Under the pieces are notes generated by a model that was given only the letters and a program-made list of their open reading frames with translations, ran no database searches and had not been told where the DNA came from. Below, one piece after another: positions 47,601 through 60,149 of a stretch of DNA of 64,000 nt. The stretch covers positions 31,460,158 to 31,524,157 of the forward strand of contig NC_035163.2 in assembly GCF_001659605.2 (NCBI RefSeq), written 5' to 3'. How positions within the stretch are numbered: the stretch's first letter is position 1; every line of letters begins with the position of its first letter. The translations under genes and the position numbers were made by a program. Source of the DNA: Manihot esculenta. Taxonomy: Eukaryota > Streptophyta > Magnoliopsida > Malpighiales > Euphorbiaceae.

Positions 47601-47829
47601 GGAAATTATTTTGAATTCCACCCTTGTAGATGATGTCTGTTTATGCTGTTTGTGGGAAATGGAATACAAGTTTGTTTCATCTCTTAGATGAAATTTCAGG
47701 ATATTCAGTTTCTCATTTATTTGTTTCTGGTATCCACATTCTACAGGTTCATATGTGACTCATGAAACAAACAACTTTGTTTATTTCTATTTGGACCAGA
47801 AGGCAGTTCTGTTATTCAAATCTGGGTGA
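44661..47829 (+). CDS. LC8-type dynein light chain, copy B (119 aa)
   Basis: Three exons in phase: 44661-44831, 44931-45036 and 47747-47829; exon lengths (171, 106, 83) are identical to copy A. The protein differs from copy A at only a few sites, mostly in the N-terminal extension (EEPKRS for EESKRS, GGLVGK for GGLVAK), plus EKPSVEK for EKLNVEK and TNNF for TNHF in the LC8 domain. All LC8 core motifs are kept. The second intron is 2.71 kb, about 830 bases longer than in copy A, and holds a G-rich tract and possible transposon-derived DNA. Both copies look functional; the retention of both suggests dosage or expression divergence. Confidence 0.92.
46240..46660 (+). other. Possible retroelement-derived segment in the second intron of dynein light chain copy B
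   Basis: GC-richer than the rest of the intron, with a short coding-like stretch followed by TGTTGGGAATCTC, a TTAAATAG box and an end rich in TTGTTTCTTC, an arrangement reminiscent of an LTR and its 5' flank. No terminal repeats or target duplication were confirmed. It could account for part of the intron's extra length. Confidence 0.22.
47252..47278 (+). other. G-rich tract, potential G-quadruplex
   Basis: Sense strand of intron 2 of copy B: runs of G3, G3, G7 and G6 within 27 bases, starting GGGCCTCCGGGAGGGGGGG. It meets the simple four-run rule for quadruplex formation in the pre-mRNA. Confidence 0.5.
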
Positions 47830-50800
47830 GAAGGATGGAGATCAATCACGAAGATGGGGATAGCGAGTTCATGATAATTATGCTACATGAATCAATGGCT
47901 GCAGTGTGTATTTTTAACAAAATCTACTAGCATGCAAAAAACTCTAGCCAGAGATTACTGTGCCCCAAATTGTATATTTAATTTAATTTCACTTGAATGT
48001 TTGTGGCCATTCCAGTCTGTTGCTCCCCTTGTATTCAATATTTAGTGTTTTGGTTTTTAAACTTATTAATTCTGGAATAAGACTAGAATTCAATGTGTTG
48101 TACAAAAACTAGAGAAACGTTCTTATGAGAGAAGACTGCTTCTGCTTTTGCATCTTTCAAGACATCCCAGAAAGTATACAAAAGAGACAATTAACAGGAA
48201 GTAATTTTCTTTAACCTCTTTTTCTTCCATCTTATCGGGAATTTGTAAATTCCAGAAGGTCTTCATAATTTTAATATTATTGAATAAAAGCTTGTTGATG
48301 CTACACACATTTATTTATATATTTTTGCTGTAAGGTATTCCATAATTAAGTATGCAGTGTTGAACTTCATATTCCAAATTAATTCCCACTTGAGGGAATA
48401 ATGTTCAACTAAGTTGATTGGTTTTGGAAATAGAATCTGGGATTGAATATATAAAACAGAATATTACCTTCAATAATTAACTCCAAAATATGGTATTCTA
48501 TTCTGAAGACTTTACTAATAAATAATTTGTTAATCTAGCTATTAGGATTGATGAACATTGAAGATAAAATACCTAAACTAGATTTTTTTATGTCAGTAAG
48601 AAATTAAATTAAACCAAAATTGAATCCATTTTTAAATTAAAATAAAAATCATTAAAAATTGAATTGAATAAAATCAGTATTAAAGTCGATTGAAATTTAA
48701 CTAGGATTAGTATGTAAAATTTTAAATAAAAAAAACTTAATATATATAGATACATATGCTCTGTTTTACAATAATTTTATTAGTAGTATTTAAAGTCAAA
48801 ACACTATTGTTTAAAAATTAAAAAACTAAATTATAAAAAAATATTTTTTATATTATTTAATTAACTATTAATATCTATTAAAATCGTAAATAACTACTAA
48901 AATATTTAATATTACCGAATAAGATCATAAAATTTTATGATTGTTTTTATAGATTCCACCACATTTTTATGTATTGAATTCATGGATAATATTTTTCTTT
49001 TTTTAAAAAAATGTAAATTTGTGTGAAATGCATTTTTTATCCTAAAAATATTAAAATAAATAATAATTGCATTCTCGTGGGAACCTAAGTGTCCCTTTGC
49101 ATGGGAGGATTTGTGGATGGCATCACTACAACAAACAAGTGGGGGGCAAACCCTAATTATTCTAACTAGTAGGTATGCTCTGCTATGCTCTTTCTAGGGT
49201 TTCTACCTTTCAAACCAGTTGCTTCTACACATTGGAAAGCATAAGATTCTATCCTCTTCTTCTTTCTTTTTTTTAATCTTTGCCTTTCTCTCTAATTATT
49301 ATTATATACCTCTAAACACAAATACTTATTAATATATTTATTTTTTATAATATAAAAATTTATTAATTAATTTATCAATTTTAAAAAAATATTAACGTAT
49401 CAAATTTTAAAAAACTTATTAATTAATTTATTTATTAATTTTATCTATTAAATTTTTATTATTTAATTTTTATAATATAAGAATATTTATTAATTTTATC
49501 TATTAAATTTTTATTATTTATTTTTTATAATATAAAAAAATTCACAGGTAATTGATTTTTTAATTTAAAAAATAAATTAAAATATTCATATATTAATTAG
49601 TCGGGCTCTATATTTATAGAATTTTAAATTTTTCTTGAGTGATTCAAATGTAGTAAATTTTTTAAAATCATAAAAATGATTTAATATATTTTTTAAAATT
49701 AAATAACTATCTATTGAATTTTTTTATGCTATATTAACTAAATAGTAAATTTTCTCATTAATACATATGTGCTATTCGGTTTAAATGGGTTCACTTCTCA
49801 TTAAATAATTTACTTATATTAGAAAAAATAAATTACTTTTTTAAAAAAAATTTAACTGCTTAAAAGTAAAAAAAAAATATATCAACCAAACAAATATAAT
49901 TATTATATTTTTTAAAAACTTCAAATTATGTAATTGATTTACTTCATGGGAATTTCTTCCATATCTGCTTATTCTCCTTGCTCCCTTAATCATCCTTATC
50001 AAGTACCAGCTTTAAAAAAATTATAGAATATAATCAGTCTGATGTACAAAAGTTTTGTATATATATATACATATAACTCTGTTCATGGGGCCTTTGATAA
50101 AATTTGTTGGTGGGTACCAATTCTTGAATCAAGTGCAAGTTTCTTCATCACCCACAATATTATATTCTTACACAATTATAGATAATTAAGTAATTTTTTA
50201 AATTTTGTTTTCATTTCAAATATAAAACTTAATAAAACTATATATGCAAATTGATATTTTTTTCAATATATATAAATCAAATTGAATTTATGATTTTTTT
50301 TCAAATATATAACATTTTTAAAATATAAATTATTTTTTCATTGATAAAATTTAATTTGTAGCTTTCCATCAACACACATCATACTCTTCTTCACATCTCT
50401 CTCGTTGACACCGCAGAGACTCGTAGCCTCTTTCTCATCTTACAGATGATACTAGTCGCCAATTCATGGTCATCACGTCGGCCATTCCTTTTTGGTATGT
50501 CTCTTGCTTCGAGTGGCTCGACTGTAACACTGCTTCCTCTATGGCTCGACTGTAACACTGCTTCCTCTAGTCAGCCCAACGACTCAACGCCAGCTTATTG
50601 TATCCATAACATCTCGCCTGCTACTATTTCTTGAATTTCTGCTGTATTTTGTGTTCTATATAACATTGAGAGTATATGAGCATACACGAGAACTTGAAAG
50701 TCCAGAACTTTTGCATGGTTTTTTTCTTGCTCTTTGGTGATCAATAGTTTTCTTTTTTCTTCCTACTCAGGTTCTAAAGCATTTCATTAATGAAACTCCA

Positions 50801-51248
50801 TTAAAATTAAGGACTTAAATTTAAAGTGAATGTTTTTTTATTAAGGAATTTTGGACCAAAAAATTATTAATAGATAAACTTTAAGGATTCAATATAGACA
50901 AGTACCCTTCTATTATTTTTATGGAAAAAAAGCATAATCAACCAACTAATTAGTCCAGTTTAAGCAAACTCCTTCAACACTGTTTCTAAACAAATACATC
51001 ACAAACCAAACCTTGGCAGCTTCCTTGCATACTTGAGGCTGAAATATGACCGCAGATTGCCCTTTTTGGCTTCATTCCATTACCAGGAAGCTTAAAACTA
51101 TAGAGGATATCATTGTCATTACAAAAGAGATACTAGGGCAAAACAGAAAACGACACAGAGGATTTCTATGTCATTTCAAAATTAAAAAAAAAAAAGAGAG
51201 AGAGAGCTAGAGAACAGTTTCAATTCTCCCCCCCCCTCTGTCTCTCTC
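47830..51248. other. Gene-poor AT-rich interval
   Basis: The first ~170 bases belong to the inverted duplication (copy B 3' UTR). From 48500 to 50400 the DNA is extremely AT-rich. A perfect 28-bp tandem duplication lies at 50514-50569. The FLZ 3' UTR, with a C8 and (TC)n tract, is at the right end. No gene supported. Confidence 0.6.
50514..50569 (+). repeat. Perfect 28-bp tandem duplication
   Basis: Two identical 28-base units starting TGGCTCGACTGTAACACTGC. Exact identity implies a recent slippage event. Confidence 0.9.
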
Positions 51249-51815
51249 TCAATATGCAAAACCACCTGCTCGGTTTCTGGTGCTTCTATTGTTACGAGAA
51301 GCATGAGGAGATGATGATGAAGAAGAAGAGGAAGATGCAGAAGTTGGTTTAATGGCTGCAAGTGAACAGTTCTCTTTCCTCATGGTCTCCTCCTCGTCCA
51401 TAAATATCTGCCTACACCTGCACTCCACGCTACAAAAAGCTATATCTCCTCTGCTTATTAACCAAAAAAGGAGAAAAGGATCCATCTTTAAAGATTAGCA
51501 AGTTAGAATGAAGTCTTGTTGGGTTAATGTCCAAAAATTAAAATCTGGGTAGTCAAGAAAAAACTAAAAATGAAATAGTAGGAAAAGTAGGGTTGTTATT
51601 GCTTACTTATACATGTAGATGTCTTTTCCAGGCAAGAGTTTCTGTCCACAAAGAAAGCAATGCTCAAGAAAATTAGATGAGTGGGGATAAACAGAGCTTG
51701 AAGAAAGCAAACAAGAAGTTTTATTGATCATCGCAGTGGCTTTGCTGATCACTTGTGTGGTTTTGTCATCAACACCACCCTTTTGTGCCTCCAAAACTAT
51801 ACTTAAACCAACCAT
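51249..51815 (-). CDS. FCS-like zinc finger (FLZ, DUF581) protein (136 aa)
   Basis: Two exons, 51815-51607 and 51450-51249, joined in phase (AA|A lysine). The FLZ domain spans the junction: FLEHCFLCGQKLLPGKDIYM then YKGDIAFCSVECRCRQIF, with the four zinc ligands in a CX2C ... FCSX2C arrangement. FLZ proteins are plant-specific adaptors that bind SnRK1 kinase subunits and modulate energy and stress signalling. The N terminus (MVGLSIVLEAQKGG) resembles the short hydrophobic lead seen in several members. After the domain comes DEEETMRKENCSLAA, a Ser run (coded by a trinucleotide repeat) and a basic end. Size is at the small end of the family. The particular FLZ member cannot be named. Confidence 0.9.
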
Positions 51816-52252
51816 CTCTCATTATAAAATTTCTCTCTTCTATAACGACAACAAGACAAAGAGCGTCTCCAACGACTGGCTAAGGCGGCTGCAGCGGCGG
51901 AGAAGGAGGAAGAGTCGAAGAGATAGTGTTTTGGAAATTGAAGGGAAATAAATAAAGAGAGAGATGGTAAGAAAGACGAAAGGAATTGGTGGGTCCATTA
52001 CAGCACAGTAGTCAGGACGATTAGCTAGCCAACGATTTGACTTCTTATGCTTATTAACTGCCACGTATCTCTTTTCAGTTTCCATTCCAATTTCTTTTTT
52101 GTTTACTTTTCTCCTTTTTTATTTTTTTTGTTTGTTTGTTTTCTTCCCTCTTCACTTTGTACATTACAGCTCACTAATGACTCCCATAATCCATTATTGA
52201 TACAGAGATCAGATCCTAGCCAAATGATTCACAAACAACCATTGTAAGCCAT

Positions 52253-52371
52253 CCATGAAAAATTGCAAGTTACCTAATGACGGTACTCGCCAAGTGTTTG
52301 ATGAAATGCCTAAGTTGGGGTTAGTTGATGTAGGCGAGCAAGTTACCCTCCAAATTAAAGTCGGAAAATGA
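52253..52371 (+). pseudogene. Possible pentatricopeptide-repeat gene remnant
   Basis: Reading from 52253, NDGTRQVFDEMPK matches the core of a plant PPR motif (consensus ARQVFDEMP). The frame closes soon after and no neighbouring repeat is visible, so at most a fragment survives. The match is short and could be chance. Confidence 0.3.
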
Positions 52372-55300
52372 ATGGTACGGAATGGGCACATGAGTACGTG
52401 TCCATGGCTTGAGGGGTGAGGCTCTGTGCATCCGACTACAAATCTCTGCGCATCGTGAGCTGAAGAAGAAGACCCACCTCGCAGGTAGCTGACACGTTGA
52501 TCAATCAAGTGATAAAAGCGCAAGGACTTGAACCCTCCAAGTGGGTCCACGTAATTCTTACCATTTTAGGCCGACATGTGGGTCGAATACAACTCTACTA
52601 ATTTCACTTTCATGGGTCCCATTCCCATCGGCCATTTTGCTGGAGGGTTTGAATGAAGAAGAAGGTGTTGGGCCGCGTGCGTGTCCTGAGAATGATAGAA
52701 AGTGGGGCCCAGTTTCCAACTAATTGAACTCAACTGTGTAAGGCCCATTTTGAAGTTGAGATGACGTGACAGTTTTTTATAGACTCTTTAATTTCAAATA
52801 ATATTTTAAAAAAATAAAGAAAATTCAATTATTTTCAATGCTTTAGGTCTTCCTTATTCCAATTGAAACCTTGATGGTACTCCAAAAGTATTATGATTTT
52901 TTAAACAAATAAAGTTAGTCAATAATTTTAATTTTTTGTGAAAAACATTGAATATCACTTAAATGAGATTGAGGGAATATAGCACTTTAATAAGGAAAAT
53001 AATATATCCCACTTTAATTATCTTTTAATTTATCATTGTATTATTAGATAAAAATCAAACACCCGACGTCAAAGTAAAGAGTCCTAGGATGTGATTGATT
53101 TGAATAATTAAGGATAATTATTTTTAAAATTTAACTTATTTTAAAAATAATTTCAAGCCAACATTTATATGACTAATTGCGTTTAAAACCTAAAAGCAAG
53201 ATTTGAGTTGAAAGACGATACATTTAGGTATCAAATCAACTTTCACTGCAGAATTTTCTTTATCAAATTCAACATTTATTTTTTGTTGCTACCTATAAAT
53301 TCAACATTATTACTGTATCTTCATAATAAAATATGTGCTAAATTAATCTTATTTTATGACTGTATAATTTTAAATTTAAATTTAGTAAATGAAAAGAAAA
53401 TATTAAATATTACAGAAAAGAAAGGAGGAGGATTAAAAATAAAAACCTAGCATCATCTTACTTTTTAATGATTCAATTTGGTGCATCTGAACAAAAATTG
53501 GTGAGAATATTTATATTTTAAACAAAAATTTATTATTTAATTTTTATATTATAAAAAATTATTCTTTTTATTTAAAAAATATAAACAACTAAAATTTTCA
53601 TTTATTAATAATTTAAAAAAAAAGCAATAGAACAAAAATAATAGAGATTAGTAGGGACCAATATAAAGATATATATTGAGAATGAGAAGTGGGTATAGAA
53701 TCCAGGATGTGGATGCATGGGATGCTTCATGGATTTTGGAGACAATTCTGTAAAAAAGTTGATGGTCTATATATAATCCTTAAAATATCATCCACATTTT
53801 ATATCTCAATATACTACCGGCATCAGAGGAAGTGGGCAAGTGGAAGCCAATCCATCCTAAAATTCTTTTCATTGTGACATAGGTAAGGTGTTTGTGTACT
53901 GACTATTTTTTTTCTTATAATATTAACGGACTAAAAAAATATATTTTTTAAAATTATATAAAAAAAAAATGGTGTCCCATTGTTGGAAACAAATTATTGC
54001 ATCCCATCCTACCTTGTACTGCGGAAAAATATCTCTTTGGAAGATATTTTGTAAATATCTCCCATTCAAGATATGCCTGATGCGTCATAATCTAATGGCT
54101 AATACCATTTCAACTATTTTTTTTTTTAGTTTTTGACTTCCAATTTTGAGGAATCTATAATCAAAAGGTCTATTTTATATCATTATTAAAAATTAAATTA
54201 AATTATAAAATTTTAGATGGATTTTTAAACTAATATTGATAACATATTAAATGTTACATTAAGAACATAGGATTTTAGGCCCAAGCATGCTTATTGGGTT
54301 TCATTATATGAAGGACTGATGGGCCGGGTCCACATATTTAATTTGAACGTTTGATATCTTGAAAATTGTTTTTTTTTTCAGATAATAATAAAACCAGCCC
54401 AACGTATTAGCTTCATAGTGTATGTACATTTGAATTAATTTAATAACATCATTGTATTATCCTTCTCTTTTAATTAGTGGTAACAGTCTCGAATTTTTTT
54501 TAATAAAACGTAAATTTTATTAAATTTCAAGAACAATCAACTCAAAAATTAATACTTTTAAAATTTAAGAGATAATTTAATGCGCATGAGTATAAATTAA
54601 TCTGACTAATAAATTACTACTTAGTGCTCACAAGTGATAATATTATTATTTCCTTGTTCAATTTTAATATATGACTTATGATGATCAGCTCTTACAATAT
54701 CTGCTTGCTTTTTTACCCAACCATTTATAATTTTAAAATTTGACTATGATCATTTTTTGCTTCTGAAAAATTTGTGTCAATATCATTAATTAATAATTAG
54801 ATGTACTCAAGCAACCAACTTCAATAATATAGTAGAAAAACACAAGAAATAAAAGGTGTAATTGATGGGTTTTCAGGGAGCAAACACTGGTTTTCTTTTA
54901 CGTTTTGGACCACCAAACCAGGCTTCTTCTCCTACTGCAACAAATTCTTCACTGTTGAAGCACAGTCTCAGGGCCAGACTACACAGCTTTTTCATTTTTT
55001 CCAACTTCAAATTTTCATTTTCTGAGCTGGTTAATTAATTTCGTCCGGCCGCCACCATTCATTTCATGCTTCAGCAACTCTTAGTCACACATTCCATGTA
55101 CTGTATGTCCACAGTGTTTCCCAAGAATGGTGTATATATATATATATGTATATGATGAGGGGATATTTGGATGATAAGCAACAATGTTCCATATTGAAAA
55201 TGAAAGAGAGAGACAGTGATGTTCAAGTTGGAGTCAGCCACTATGCCTGTTGTTGATAGAGATAACGAAATACTACCTACATGCAAGTGGTTGTACATGT

Positions 55301-56291
55301 GCAAGGCACATGCTCTTCCTTGCTTCTTCTTCTTCTTCTTCTTATTCTCTTCTGGCTTGTATGTACCTTACTTACACATGCTCTGCCCATGGCTGTCCAT
55401 AGATGCACATGCATGCTAGCTTCTTTCATTTTAGTCACATTTTACCCCTTTTTTGTTCATGTGGATGAAAAGAAGATATGTATTCAGATTTGAAAGAGAC
55501 AGCCTTTTTGTCCTTAAAGTTTTAATACAAATGCATCATATATTCATAGTATTATTATCGTGTTCGCATTGAATCGTCATATATTCATAGTATTATCATC
55601 TGTTAGCATTGAATCGATTCGCTAATTCAATAAATTATCAATATCATTTCAAAGAAAAGAGTGTCAAATCTCTAATACTCGTTAATTTTTTACATTAATT
55701 TTTTATATTTAGTAATTTATTAAAATAAACATGACCATTTCATATGATTAATTAATATTTTTTAAAAATTTATAATTTTAAATCCAACTGTATTAAATGA
55801 ATGAATGTTTGATATTATGATTATTTTTATATTTAATTATTAAATAAATGGCACATATGTTTTGCTTTGAATATATTGAAAAGAATTTGATTTTATGGCT
55901 AGATGTATAGTTGTTTACCATAAAAATTAATAATTTGATTTTAATATATTTTATTTTAATTAAACAACTTAATTGTACATTTATTTCAAAAATAATTATA
56001 GAACTTTCTAAAATATGGCAAGTGATTGGCAATTGCTATACAATAATTCCAAATAGTCTTATCCTGTTTAATTAAATAGAAAATATGTATATTATCCTAA
56101 AATGTTAAATCTTAATTTGGTATATTAATTAAAAACTTTTCAATAATACAATAAAATATGCAAACAGCAATACTCCAATTTCAGAATAAATAAAATAAAT
56201 AAACTTATTTCAAGACTAAATTAATTAAAAAAATTTAATGCTTTGAATATTTAAAAGAATAAATAATTTTTTATATGGGTAAGAGAGACGG

Positions 56292-56293
<2 letters not shown>

Positions 56294-56341
<48 letters not shown>
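56294..56341 (+). repeat. (AT)n microsatellite, about 24 units
   Basis: Uninterrupted AT dinucleotide tract about 260 bases downstream of the MATE gene stop; self-complementary and likely unstable. Confidence 0.92.
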
Positions 56342-56345
<4 letters not shown>

Positions 56346-56598
56346 TAATTTCCCAATCCAAGATTCATGTTAGAGGTCATAACAAGAGAAGGGACAAAAA
56401 TTAGAAAAGCCTTGAGGAAAAAAAAAGAAAAAAAAGACAAAGCAGAGGAAAATCAGTGCAATATATAATAATATTATAAAGTCACTTGAAGAAATAATAA
56501 AGATAAAAAGTGTATTTGAAATCTTGTCCTTGCTAACGCCGTACTACTTCTATGATTTTTTTTTCTTTTTAAAATTTTTGTTTTTTCACTTTTCAAAA

Positions 56599-58231
56599 TC
56601 AATCCACTGCACCCTCTATCTTTAATCTGAGAAACCCTACCCCTTCTTCTTCTTCTTCTTCTTCTTCATTCCCTTTTCCATCTTCTTCGCATTTGATTAT
56701 ATGGTGTTCATGTGGCATTACTGCGTCAGTGCTCCTGCCCACCAAGTGTTTGGCCTTTAACGACTCTTTTTCCCAATCTGTTTTGTATACCACCGTCAAG
56801 ATTGAGACTACACATGCAATTTGAGCGGCTAAAAGTCCATAACAAAGACCCACGAACCCTAGTTCCCAAACAAAGCCTAAGTAAATGGCCACTGGTGCCC
56901 CCACCAGGTAAAATGAGTAGAAGTTTATTCCTGCCCCAATAACGGGCCTAGCACTTCCTCTTAAAATCCCACAACTTGTGGTTTGTGGACAATTCGCTAG
57001 CTCACATACTCCAATTATGGGCAGAACAATCATACATAACTCAAGAACTTGTTCATCCTCTGTAAAAACTCTCCCCCATGTTTCTCTTCCTAGTGTGGTT
57101 AATACCAGCCCAAATAATGAGCTTAATAGAGCTAGTCCTATAGCAACTGCTGTAGCCAAACGTGCCTTAACTGGTCTTCCAGCTCCTAGCTCGTTGCCTA
57201 CTCGTGTTGAGACCGATGAGCTAAGCGCTGTAGGTAAGGTGTACAAGAGAGATGTGGTCTGGATTACTATCGCTGATGTAGCCAGAGCAACTCGAGGTTT
57301 CGATAAGTATCCGGCCGCAATTGTCATGAACTCATACCACCACCACTCTAAACAAACAGCCACACAACTCGGAACAGCCAGTCGAATTAGAATCCCCCAT
57401 TCCCTTACTCCCAGTGAAGGAGGAAGCTGCGGTAGTGGTGATAGTGGTGTGTACAAAGGCTCCTCAGGGACACGAGTGAAATACATGTAACATAATAGGT
57501 ATAAGAGAGTGTTAAAATTAGAGATAAAAGTTGAAATTGCAATTCCAGGGACCCCAAGACGAAGAGTGAAGGCTAGGAATATGGTGATTGGGAGGTGTAG
57601 AACAATGGACACCGAAGTGCAGCACATTAATGGCCATGTAGTCCCTTTACTACGTAAATAAATGCGTAGAGGGTGTAGGAGGCTATTAGCAACAAGATCT
57701 GGGATGCAAAACCGGCAATATAAACTCGCAAGTCTGGTTATTTCAGGATCTTGATGAAGAGCAAGCATGAGAGGTTCAAGATTCAACCATAACAAGCCAA
57801 TAGGCAAAGAAACCACGAGTAACATCAGAATTGTTCTTTGCAAAGTCATTGATGCTACTGACAAATTCCTCGACCCAAAAGCTTGGCTGCAAAGTGGCTC
57901 CATCCCCATGGCCAAACCTGATAAGACTGAGTAGCCGGTGATGTTGGTGAAACCAATAGCTAAGGCACCTCCGGCGAGCTCCAGACTTCCTAGCCTTCCC
58001 ATGCACGCAACTAAAATCATGTTTTTCAGATAACCCACCAAGCTCATAGCAGCTATTGGGAAGCCGATATCTGCCATTTTCTTTAGCTCATCCACCACCT
58101 GCCAAAACAAAGGAGAAAAATCAGCGTGGACTGAGAAATTTAGGAGCAGTGAGAAGAGTTTGCAGTTGAATTTAAGAAAAGTATACCTCTGGCATTGTCG
58201 GGTAGTTTTGGGAGTTCTCTATAGAAAGCAT
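56599..58231 (-). CDS. MATE family efflux transporter, DETOXIFICATION 48-51 type (514 aa)
   Basis: Two exons: 58231-58187 (MLSIENSQNYPTMPE) and 58098-56599. The protein has two MatE domains and about 12 membrane segments. Conserved text such as DIGFPIAAMSLVGYLKNMIL, CMGRLGSLELAGGALAIGFT and NITGYSVLSGLAMGMEPLC places it near the DTX48-51 subgroup, whose members act in organ initiation, ABA export or hypocotyl growth control at endomembranes or the plasma membrane; the substrate here is not predictable. TELANCPQTTSCGILRG-like text (CELANCPQTTSCGILRG) marks the second half. The tail is acidic, with eight Glu coded by a (CTT)n repeat on the top strand (56645-56668). The short first exon is accepted because it gives the family's TMPE-VVDELKKM junction in phase. 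Confidence 0.92.
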
Positions 58232-58295
58232 CTTTAATCCTTTTCAGTGCTGCAAGTTTTGAGAGTTAGCAGAGAGGAAGGAGTGAAGAGATATA

Positions 58296-58303
58296 TATTT
58301 ATA
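58296..58303 (-). promoter_or_regulatory. TATA box of the MATE gene
   Basis: TATAAATA on the reverse strand, 65-72 bases upstream of the MATE start codon, followed by a purine/pyrimidine-rich short leader. Confidence 0.6.
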
Positions 58304-60149
58304 GGTAAGAAGGTGGTGGGAGGATTTTAGTTAGTTGTTGAGTGTTGGGATGACAGCACTGTGCCCAGGAGAGTGGTGGGAGCGTACAGAGTGTCCAATT
58401 GCAAAGATACAGCAAATCAACCTTATTTTGGAAAATTCTTTCATCCATCGACCGCCAGTAACTATTCATCTACTGTCATGTATTAAAAATATTGTGAGAC
58501 TTATATATTAATTTAAAATTTTAATTTTTCAGATCTGTATAAAAATTTTCTATTATTTCAACCGTGTCCAATGCTGTATTAGTCTTCTCCATACCATACT
58601 GATCAAATTACATTTTGTTATTTTCCAAATTTAGCCCAACATATCCACTTACAATTTGGAATTCATCATATCCTCAACTGAGAATAAATAAATAAATAAA
58701 TAAAACCCATAATTTTTCATTTTAGTGCGAAAAATCTAACTCAAAATTTCACTTCTAACTGAAAATAAGCAAAGCAGAAAATAGAAGAAAGTTTTTTTTT
58801 TTTTTAAAAAAAAACACGAACTAAGATTTAAATTTGAAACTTTATGGTTGGATAATTTACCAAAATTTTCTTCCCTCTTCCCAAATTTTTTTATTTTTAC
58901 TTTTATTTTTATGGATTTAAATTAAATTCCATATGACAAAAAAAACCACGCGTTTAGTATTGAGCACGCAGCTTTTCTATTAAAGGTACGCAGCCAAACC
59001 CCTTTCTATATCCATTTCCTTTTATACATTTCTTCTTTTATGAGCTTTTTCTCTACAATTAATAAAAAAAAAAAAAAAAAAAAAGGAGAGAGAGAGTTAA
59101 GTGGATCTTGTTATCTTTAAAGCCTCATGCGTATGTAATTTAAGCACAAAATAATTTATAAATTTTAATACTTTTTATTGGAATTTTATTATTTTAATCA
59201 TTAAATTAATGAAAAGCACAATAAGGCAACTCCAGTTTAATAGGCAACTCAATCTGTCAGCCTTTATAATGCTTTTCTAAATTAAGAAATATAAAATTAA
59301 AAAACCTCTGTCAATTGTCAAAATACAACAAGTTTTGTTGTACTTTGACGCACCGCATCTCATCCATGATATAATTTCTGGCTGTATCATTAGGGAGTGA
59401 GAATTGAAAATTGTAAAAAAATATATATATAACAAATTAAAACTAATTCAAATAGGACAAAAATAAATCCAACTATTTTAATTTATGGGTTTAGACTATG
59501 GTTTATTTTTTAATTTTAATTATATTTTTAACTCTACTTTCAGAAATTAATAACAATTGGTTGAAAAATGAAATTTTGATTCATCAATTTTTTCTAGAAT
59601 TTGAATTCAACTGATTAGATTAAATAATTTAATTTTTTAAAAAATGAAAATTTTAAATTAATTTAATTTAATTATTTTTAATATAAGCTCCATTGATTAT
59701 AGAAAATACTTTTCAATAAAACTTTAAATATTATTACTAAGCAAGATAATATCTTCTAATTCTGTGATGCCAAGCTTTAATTTCCATTGAATCCAAAAGG
59801 GTAAAATATATAAATCAACATTAACCGTGAAATTAAATTATATGTTGGTGTCACGCATACATGGGAACCATGCATGTGCATCTCTTCTTCCTTCAAATTG
59901 AATAAATCTTTTCGAAAATTATTACACCCACTTCCTATGAATAAATAATGTTGTCTATCAATTCCATTTCAAATCACACTTTTATATATCATTTTCAACT
60001 ATCATGCCCTAAAATGTGAAAATAAACATATACCATTCTAAATTTCAAGATGATACCATATTTCTCCCTATATAAATTATTTAATATAATTTATTTTTAT
60101 TAAAAAATATTTTTTAAATATAAATTATTTTTCATAAATAAATGGGCAC

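Larger units (their letters stand above)
51816..56598. other. Gene-poor interval with a GC-richer remnant
   Basis: FLZ promoter side, then a GC-richer island (about 52200-52760) holding a PPR-like peptide and a reverse-strand open frame of 113 codons, then very AT-rich DNA with (TA)n, (CTT)n (about 55325) and (AT)n (56294-56341) microsatellites. No intact gene supported. Confidence 0.6.

Noticed and set aside
52510..52550. tRNA-like B-box (GGGTTCAAGTCC) on the reverse strand
   Set aside because: The T-arm does not pair fully and no anticodon or acceptor arms can be folded around it.
54880..55440. Possible microRNA precursor or lncRNA in the interval before the MATE gene
   Set aside because: No known plant microRNA sequence was recognised and no convincing long hairpin was found by eye.
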